A DNA stretch of 64,000 bases, from positions 9,920,001 to 9,984,000 of the forward strand of contig CAVNZM010000007.1 of the NCBI GenBank assembly GCA_963693365.1. The letters are read 5' to 3'. Positions 55,997 through 64,000 of this stretch are shown here, one piece after another. The translations under genes were made by a program, and so were the position numbers. Every line of letters begins with the position of its first letter. Position 1 is the first letter of the stretch. The stretch comes from Amoebidium appalachense. Lineage: Eukaryota > Ichthyosporea. The notes below the pieces were generated by a model that saw only the letters and a program-made list of their open reading frames with translations, ran no database searches and was not told the origin of the DNA.

Positions 55997-58900
55997 ATGG
56001 CCAGTAACTTGGCCCTTTCGCTATGCGCGTTTCTCTCGCTCACCAGCCGTGTGACCTTAGGAGCACCCGTTGGGGACGGAGGTAACGTTGGGCCTTTGGG
56101 CGACTCCATGGTGTCCCTCCACCTGAACCCAAACCTAGTGAACGACGGTTTCCCTGATGTTACTCATGTCACTGATGTCACTGATGTGGAAATCGACAGC
56201 CCATCAAACACCACAGAGGTGGCAGGCAGTGTGGTGCTGCCTTTGCGCACACTGCTTGTGGGCAATGACGACAGCCTGCAGGTGCCCCGCATAGTGCTCG
56301 AGGGCTACAGCACACCCTTTGACACGGCCGCCAAGGTGCCCTCACTCTCAAGTCCCAAATACAATGCTATTGTTGTGACCACTGACTCTCTGAGGGCCGA
56401 CGAGTGGGCGCGGTTAAGAGCATACGGCGCACGGTACAACGTGCGCATTGCATACTTGAAGTCCCAACCCATCAACGTACCCGGTTTGAAAGCGGCCTCG
56501 CGCGGAGGCACCAATGTTGTATTTGATAGCAGCGACAAGGGGCAGCAGCTAGCTGACGTGCTAAACCCCGGGGGTGCTTGGCCCGTGCCTGGGGCGCTAG
56601 AGCCTCAGCCCGCCACTGTGGGCACAGCCACAGGAGACCTGACCGTGTTTATGCGCTTCACCAGCGGCTCAAACCCAACTGCTGGTGGGCCCGTAGCGGC
56701 TGTAACTGCACGGGCAGATGCAGGTGGTGAGGAGATGCACTTTTTCTTCAATGCTGCAGCCAACGAGATATGCGATGACTGCAACGCGCCAAACACACGG
56801 GACCTCCCCAATAGTGATCTGAATGGCGAGTACACGTACCTCAACATGGCGTTGGTCAACGTTTGGTTCCAATGGGCCACTCGGGGTGTGTATCTGGGCC
56901 AGCGCCGGCAGTTTCTGGAGATGCAGCTGGACGACTACTTTCTCGACACCACCCTCTACTCCACCGGCAAGAATTTCCGCCTGTCTGGGCAGGACACAAG
57001 ACTGGCGGCCGAGTGGTCGAGGTCTGTGTCTGACAGGCACAACCTGCCCGAGGGCTCACGGGTGCGCTTGGAGTTGGGCTTTAACGGTGCCGGCCACAGC
57101 GCCCAGGACCTGGAGAAGAGCGGTGATTTCTTCACGCACCCCGGGGGGCAGGGGGGGGGGGGGGGGGGGACGGGGAGAGAAAGTGGAGAAGGGTGGGGGG
57201 AGGGGGGGGGGAAGGGTCATCGTGAAGAGCCCTGAGGGACGAGCAAGTGTGGAAAGGGTCTTGAGGAGGGATGGAAAAAACACACATGGATAATAGGTAA
57301 GGAGGGAGAAGAGGTTGGGCAAGCTTGGTGGTGTAGGTGATGCAGGAACTGTGGATAGGGGACAGTCGGGGAAAGGAAAATGCTTGTGTTTGGTGTGTGC
57401 TCGATTGGAAGGAGATGGGGGAAGGGGCGGAGGTGGTGGGGGGAGGGGGGGGAGGGGGGGGGGGGGGGGGGTGGTATGGGTGTTTCTTGAGTGAGCGAAT
57501 CCCTCGTCCGTTTGAATGTCCTGAAACTTTTTTTGCTTCTGCTGCTCAAAAAATCATCCCTCGACCCTTACACTATCATCCATGCAGGGTTGGGCAAGGG
57601 GCTCAACGATGCCACCACCCAATACTTGGAGGATTTTGATTGGGTTTCGCACACGTGGTCGCACCAAAACCTCGACTGGCTGACTGCCGAGGATTGCAAA
57701 CAGGGCAAATGGAAATGCCCCACGTCACGCAAAACAATTGATGCGGAAATTAGGCTGAATAGGAAGTTTGCTGATGGTGAAGCGGTGGTATCAGACCCTA
57801 GCCTCTCCCCACCTTACTCTAATTTCCAAAATACACCCGGCGGATTTATGTTCGGGCCCCGGCCAGACCTCAAGAATAAAATTTTCTCTGCAAACAGTTT
57901 GATTACACCCGAAATTTCGGGTCTTCGTCCGTTCGATTACGATTTCAACCTGTGGGGCAACGAAGGGGCAAAGCCCCGACCGGGCAACACGGATGCCATT
58001 AAATCGTTTTTGGCCAATGGCATCGTGACTGTGGTTGGAGACAACTCGAGGGCTGAGCTGGTCTCAAAGGTAGGATATGGTCCCCTGTGTGTATGTGCGC
58101 GCACCAACATGTGCGGTTGTGGAAGGGTAAAAGGGGGAGGGGGTGGGGTGGGGGGAGGGGGGGGGGGGGGGGGGGGGGCACAGTTCGACACGGGGAGGGG
58201 GGAGGGGGGGGTTCTACGGGGCCCCGGGGGGGGGGGGGGGGGGCTCTTGTTTTTACAGCTGAAGGTACTTTGTATGTGTTGGTGTTCGGCAAGTTGTGTG
58301 TTCGTATTTGGGTGCTGTAGCTACCCGTGCATAGTGTGGTAAGTGTTTGTGTGGTTGTGTTACGGCTCAGTAGTCTGCATGTGTGGTTGCAACGATCTGA
58401 GAGAAGGAAAAGATGAGCGCTAAGGAGACCGTGTGGTTGTGCCATCATTTGGCACCATATTCCCTGGCTTACAACCGCAGTCGCACCCTAACCCCTTTTC
58501 TTTTTCTTTTCAGGAGTCTCTGCACCACGGCATCATGACCACAGTGGCATCCCACGGTGCCAGTGGTGTTCTGATTATTCCCCGGTGGGCTGTCAACATG
58601 GCGTACAAAGTCCACACTGCATCCCTTTACACCCAGTTCTATAACGATAACAACGTGTGTTTCTGGGCTTCTGGCCCACCGTGCAAGAGTGGAAAGAAAT
58701 ATACGTTTGGGCAGGCAATGAAAAGGTAACCTCTCTTTGTTCACCCCATCCCCCCCTCCCACCTCCCCCCACCTCCCCCCACCTCCCCCCCCCTCCCCCC
58801 CCCCCCCCCCCCCCCCGCCGCCCTCTAGATCTCCCCCTTTCCCCACCCCTCAGGAGTCCGCGTGCCCTCCTTCCCACCCTCCCCCCTCCCCCCCCTCCAA

Positions 58901-59872
58901 ACCCCCCCCCCCCCCCCCCAACACACACACGCATACACATGCGCCGGGAGGGGGCTTGCCCCAGGCTTGGAAAGGTGAGAGGGCGGGAGTGTGTGGGGGT
59001 GGGAAGGGGGAGGTTGTGTTACATAGTCTTTTATGTGTGGTGTTATGTACTATAACAACAAATATCGCATCGTTTTCGTCCGGATGAATGTTTGCATCCT
59101 CTCTCGTGCAACCACATAGACCTGCATACCTACACAAACCTTCCCTTTCCCGTGTCTCCCCACAAAAAAAAAATACATAAAATAGCTCTCAGTTTCATGT
59201 CCGCTCGCAAGGAAAAAAAAAGGTTACCTCTTTTGCCGTGCACATATATCATTCTGGTCTGTACCAGAGATGAATGATGTTTGAACCTGCTCATCATCGG
59301 GATACGGTATCCGTTTGTTCGTAGCATATACCAAATATTTTAATCTCGCACACAAAAATGTTGAATGTCGCAGTGATAAAATGTGACCTAACTCAAACAC
59401 TCACACAAACGTGCCCTACAGGGAAGCCACGTGGCCGCTGTATGCGCTTCTGGGCTACCGTGCCGACCCCTATATGTTCCACCAGGCCAACATGCACTTC
59501 TTTGCATACCAGGGCAAGCAGATCTCCCTCATCACCTATTGGGCCGATCTTGTGATCGAGCAGCTGCAACGCTACGTCACTGGGCTGCCCTTAACCTCCC
59601 CTAGAATGGATGAGGTTGGGGAGTATTTCCGGCAGCGTATGAGCCGTGACTCGTGCAATTTGGGGGGGTCTGTGACGTACCGCGGGGGTAAAATGGTGGA
59701 GTTGAACATCCAAGGTGGCCGGAAATGCACCGCCGTTCTGTCTGTGAATGGCCGTGTGGATGGCGTAAGGGCGAAACCTAAATCGACCGGTCAATTGTCT
59801 AACGGGCCTGATACCATCTACGAAATCCCTGTTGATAGCAGGAAATCTGTTAAAGTACCTCTGTCTCAGTGA
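55997..59872 (+). CDS. Secreted polysaccharide deacetylase, Agd3/CE18-like
   Basis: Four exons, 55997-57122, 57588-58069, 58514-58725 and 59422-59872, join in phase and encode 756 residues, close to the size I recall for fungal Agd3 (about 800). An N-terminal hydrophobic segment (LALSLCAFLSLTSRVTLGA) is a signal peptide. The N-terminal third is a beta-rich region in the place of the carbohydrate-binding module of that family. The deacetylase core shows MQLDDYFLDT (Asp312-Asp313) and SHTWSHQNLDWLT (His397, His401), the Asp and HxxxH metal/catalytic motifs of NodB-like deacetylases in the CE18 arrangement. A C-terminal region follows the last catalytic exon. The family removes acetyl groups from extracellular hexosamine polymers; the substrate here is unknown. 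The promoter has a TATA box. The donor AGCG/GTGATT of exon 1 lies just before a poly-G run; reading through gives a false longer frame. Confidence 0.88.
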
Positions 59873-60233
59873 GAAAATGCCTTAGATGAGATAATATATG
59901 GGCCCTATGGCTTTATCCAATGTAATCCTTATATAGTATAGGCGCTAAGACATAAACAATTTAAATTGTGGGCCTGTTTATAGGTCCTTGTATATAGTGT
60001 GATGTGATGATTAGGACGATTTAAGTAGCTTGAGTCGTATGAATATTCTGAAGAATGTGTCTCAAAGTAGAGTGCTGGCTACGTTTCCAGTGTATCTTTC
60101 AGCCATTCCCATGACCAGTCGGCATGATAAATTTATTCGGTAAATAAAGGGTTAAATTAACATGACCCCTCTGCTTTAAAATGCAATACGCATTTTCTAC
60201 AAGTTTATATTTCCCAAATTAATGCGCAGGGCT

Positions 60234-60275
<42 letters not shown>

Positions 60276-60285
60276 CACCACCACA

Positions 60286-60451
60286 ACGCGCGGAGAATGG
60301 GCTCTGTTTATTACGCCGCTGAGTTTTTGTTTGACTTTCGCTCTACATTGTGTGTTGTCCGTTATGATTGTGTTTTTGTTTGACTTTCGCTCTACATTGT
60401 GTGTTGTCCGTTATGATTGTGTACTTCGTACTCTGGACACATTCGAAATAC
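60286..60451 (-). repeat. Short poly-G-anchored element with internal 49-bp duplication
   Basis: On the minus strand: CGAATGTGTCC, GAGTACGAAGTACACAATCA, ACGGACAACACACAATGTAG, and the end AGAGCCCATTCTCC next to poly-G/C. A 49-bp unit, 60324-60372, is repeated exactly at 60373-60421. Confidence 0.8.
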
Positions 60452-61040
60452 TCCCCCCCCCCCCCCCCCCCCCACCCCACCCGGACCCACCCTTCCCAGG
60501 CTCCCCCTCCCCCCCCCCTCCCCCCCCCCCCCCCCTCCCCCCCTATTTCCCTTTCAGACTGTTTGTGGAAATTCAGGAAAAGTCAGATATTACAACTTAG
60601 TGGTATAACTTGTAGATAGCCGTGTACAGGTGGTGTTGCAGTGCGCAAATCGGAATTGCGCTGCGTTACAGTGTGTGTTACATATACGTAAGTGATATAA
60701 AGTAGCTACCAGGAAGAGGTCACATCCGCTATGTTTGCACTAATATGATATAAGGGCACACTAAGTGCACGATGGCAGTTCTGCCAGTGGAAAAGACTGG
60801 GGAATATGTCATTAGCCCTCTTGTTTCCATTTTTTGGATAGATGTGCCACTAGATCTAGATTTACGCTGGGTGTATCTGCATTGTAAGCCCACTATACAT
60901 AGCTAAATAAAATCTAGACAATTCCAAATTGCTGGTGTGCACGTGTTCGCACTCACGCTCGTGTGTGTGTGTGTGTGTGTGTACAGTATGTGTGTGTGTG
61001 TGTGTGTGTGTGTGTCACGTGTGTTTGTCTGTATTGTGTG

Positions 61041-61108
<68 letters not shown>

Positions 61109-62067
61109 GGGAGGGATGCGGATGAGGGGGGAGGGGGAGAGGGGGGGGGGGGGGGGGGCTGCAATATTTCATCATTAAACTCTGTGCACGTGTCACGAAA
61201 GTTTTGTGCTCAGACACAGTTAATACAGGATAGATCTTCCCTCCGTATGCTCACGCCTTCCTTTTCTTTCTTTCTTTCTTCTTCTCTTTTCACCTTATTT
61301 TCTTCTCCTTTTTTGTTCTTTTTTTGATCATTTTTGGTGGTGGTGGTGACCCATGGCCCAGTCGCGGTTTTCAGTTTTGGGTGGGTGGGTGAGTGTTGAA
61401 GGGGGGAGGGGGGGGAGAACCATACCATGGAGTCAAACATGGAGGATGGGGAGACGGCGGTTAGGGAGTGGTCGGTGGGGTATTGGGGCTTTGGGGGGGG
61501 ATGGGGTGGGTGGGTGGGTGGGGGGTGCACGTGGGGGGCCGGGGGCAGGGCAGTGGGTGTGGGTGTGTGTGGGTGTTTGGGGTTGGTGTTTTGGGGGGCG
61601 GGGGGGGAAGGGGGGGTTTCGTCTTACATATTGGCTAATCTTGGGCAGGAAACACTCAACATTTATTCAGTGACGGGTGCCACGTATGCACATTACACAA
61701 AGATATCATAATGGGGACATGTCATATCACACTGTTGAATCGCAACATGACCGCAAGCACTCGGAGTCTCGGACACAAAACAACACACTTACATGATTAT
61801 CACTGCTTCACAAAGACTAATTCGTAACCATATGACGCAATAGTGTGTAGCAATGGAACAAAATCACTTTGGAGAAGTGTATCACTGCCCCCTTCTCACT
61901 CAGACTGATGGAGATAAAATTCTGCAAAACACACGTAGAGAGCAGAGTGACATTCCTCAAGCCTTCGAAACAGGTTTTTGTGTATAAACAAATCCCTCCC
62001 ACCCCACCCCTCAGAACAACAAAAAAGAAAAAGGAAGAAAAAAAGAAAACATTAATAACACCACACA

Positions 62068-62123
<56 letters not shown>

Positions 62124-62836
62124 TTGGGCAGACCCCTTGTTACTACTAACCGCGGCCATGGGGGGAAATTCCTTGACTTTATTACGCCGTAGAGCTAAAG
62201 GGGCCAGCTCGATCCACACCAACTGAAATTCAAGTAGCGAGAGGCCATATTTATTAAAGCGTGAAAAAAACAATCACCCTTGGAATATTTAGTTGAATGG
62301 GTGTAGTCCATAACCCATTATGAAGCGTGAATAACCTTACAGTTAAAGTGTTTCTTGGCCCTATCCACAGAATAGGATACCATATCAGAAAATAGTTCAC
62401 TAAAGCAGACCTAGAGACAGCAATACCATGGAATACTGACAATCATCTTATCCTCAAGCTAGACCCGACCCCCCCGGGGGGGGGGGGGGGGGGGGGGGGG
62501 GAGGGGAGAGCTGCGTGACTTCAGCCACGGAGTGGTACAACACTGCAAAGTTAGAATAAAATGCACACATATCAATATCTGCACACTAGTGTCTAACTGC
62601 AGTCTCTGCCCGGATATAGCCCCGTCGCCTGCACAGAAAAGAACCGCTGGCAGACCACAGACGAAGGGAAAAATCCAGACCGATGTCTTTTGTACGGCTC
62701 GGGTGACATGCACAGCTGAACACTAAAACGGATCTATGCACTTGCCCTAAGGTGCCTGACCGGTGCAGTGCACGAAGAGCATAATCATTTTTTTGCAGAT
62801 GGGTGCAAAAGGTGCGCGGGTGGACGGTGGTAGTGT

Positions 62837-62850
<14 letters not shown>

Positions 62851-62905
<55 letters not shown>
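62851..62905. repeat. Poly-G tract of about 55 bp
   Basis: Directly follows (GT)n, as does the poly-G tract at 4191-4259. Confidence 0.95.
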
Positions 62906-62906
<1 letters not shown>

Positions 62907-63355
62907 GGGGGGTTTGCACCTGAAAAGCAGGCTGTAATAGTTAAGGAGAGGCCTCTAATAATGTTGGCTATTATAATCGTAGCCGGCACAGAAAGCTACC
63001 GTCCCAAACATGACTTGAAAATGCAAGAGGCCAGTGCAAAGGAGTCGAGGAGGGATGGGGGGGGAAGGGAGAAGGGTATTTGTGTGTGTGTGGGGGGGAG
63101 GGGGGGGGGGAGGCAGGGGGGGGGGGGGGTGGAGGCGGGGAAGGACATTAAGAACCTGGGAGGGGGGCTGGGGGAGGGCAGGGAGAGGGAGCGACTCTTG
63201 GGGCGGGGGGAGGGAGGGGGGGGAGCGAGAGTGAGCGTGAGCGAGAGCAAGAGAGAGAAAGAGAGAGAGAGAGAGGGAGGGAAGGAGGGAGGGAGGTAGG
63301 GAGGGAGGGAGGGAGGTAGGGAGGGAAGGAGGGAGTGAGGGAGAGAGGGAGGGAG

Positions 63356-63453
63356 GGGTGGGAGGGAGGGAGGGAGGGAGGGAGGGAGGGAGGGAGGGAG
63401 GGAGGGAGGGAGGGAGGGAGGGAGGGAGGGAGGGAGGGAGGGAGGGAGGGAGG

Positions 63454-63511
<58 letters not shown>
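63356..63511. repeat. (GGGA)n followed by (GA)n
   Basis: About 100 bp of GGGA passes into about 50 bp of GA. Impure GGGA arrays extend to the left. Confidence 0.97.
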
Positions 63512-63515
<4 letters not shown>

Positions 63516-64000
63516 AGATCCTGAACAGACACAGACAGCCAGGGAGGAGGTGGAGTTGTGGCTTTATTGATGGGCGGAAGAGGGGAGGGAGGGGGACGGG
63601 CGGAGCGGGATGGGGGCGGGGAGGTACTTACATGGATGAATTCCCAACACTTCTGCTTGATCTAATCAGCACAGTGCGCGCGGGCTCCCATACAAACAGG
63701 CCGGGCTCTGTTCAGTGGCTTCAACTAAACTTCACTACTGATATCCTTCTACTCGGGCAAAAAATAGGTGGGCGAAACACTAGCAGGCTTAAGGTTCCAC
63801 ATCTTTTCCCAAGGCTTCGCCACATGATGCTATGTTATGACGGAGATCCCAGACAAATAAGTTTTCTCACTTGGATCTATCTCCATGAGTCCCTGTACGC
63901 CTTGTGCACGCCTCGTGGAGCCATTCTCCACTTAGCTACTCAGCCAGTCTTCGGCCGCATACCATCACTACATATGTGAAGTCACGATTTAAGTGGTCGA

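Larger units (their letters stand above)
59873..64000. other. Right flank without supported genes
   Basis: The 3' flank of the deacetylase gene has AATAAA at about 60142. Further right are poly-C at 60237-60273, (GT)n near 60961-61104, (CA)n near 62070-62121, a very long poly-G at about 62851-62905 and GGGA/GA arrays. Open frames here are either repeat translations or lack similarity to anything I recognise, including the one ending at 63979. Confidence 0.5.

Noticed and set aside
57123-57235. Read-through end of the first deacetylase exon (Gly/Glu-rich tail)
   Set aside because: It is intronic poly-G and GA sequence; the AGCG/GTGATT donor restores the family fold in the next exon.
63335-63979. 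214-residue plus-strand ORF at the right end
   Set aside because: The first third translates the GGGA/GA array and the rest shows no recognisable domain or splice context.

Overview
This window looks like nuclear DNA of an intron-rich, repeat-laden eukaryote, most likely a protist, alga or other early-branching lineage. Evidence: phase-consistent GT-AG exons, TATA boxes, a mitochondrial-type targeting peptide, an endonuclease-lacking Penelope-type reverse transcriptase, and very dense (GT)n/(CA)n, (GA)n and poly-G/poly-C tracts. I cannot fix the species. The combination of a TKL/IRAK-like kinase, ankyrin repeats, a RING finger and an Agd3/CE18-like polysaccharide deacetylase fits several unicellular lineages (unicellular holozoans, green algae, stramenopiles).

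Layout: (1) a 40-residue cysteine-rich protein at 2.37 kb (+), behind a TATA box. (2) A 24.5-kb minus-strand gene (28.38 to 3.83 kb) of about 30 small exons. It encodes ankyrin repeats, a long P/Q-rich linker, a coiled coil, a TKL/IRAK-like kinase domain and a C-terminal RING finger. (3) A minus-strand four-exon gene (35.9 to 30.2 kb) for a mostly disordered, probably nuclear protein ending in a UBZ4-like CCHC zinc finger. (4) A shared about 800-bp divergent promoter region. (5) A plus-strand gene (36.7 to 52.8 kb) of about 15 exons for a probable mitochondrial membrane protein with armadillo-like helices. Its largest intron carries a broken Penelope-like element and a 1.4-kb repeat. (6) A plus-strand four-exon gene (56.0 to 59.9 kb) for a secreted polysaccharide deacetylase. 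(7) Repeat-rich flanks with no gene I can support.

Exons were located by reading protein-like islands, then choosing splice sites that keep the frame. For genes 2 to 6 almost every junction agrees in phase, which supports the models; the few that do not are stated. Most long open frames here are translations of microsatellites and were discarded.

The most interesting repeat signals are a 1.4-1.5 kb element present twice in opposite orientation (in an intron of the kinase gene and beside the Penelope-like element) and a family of short elements with a conserved GAATGC end next to poly-G. A foldback MITE-like element and several 3' splice sites built directly from (CA)n microsatellites add to these.
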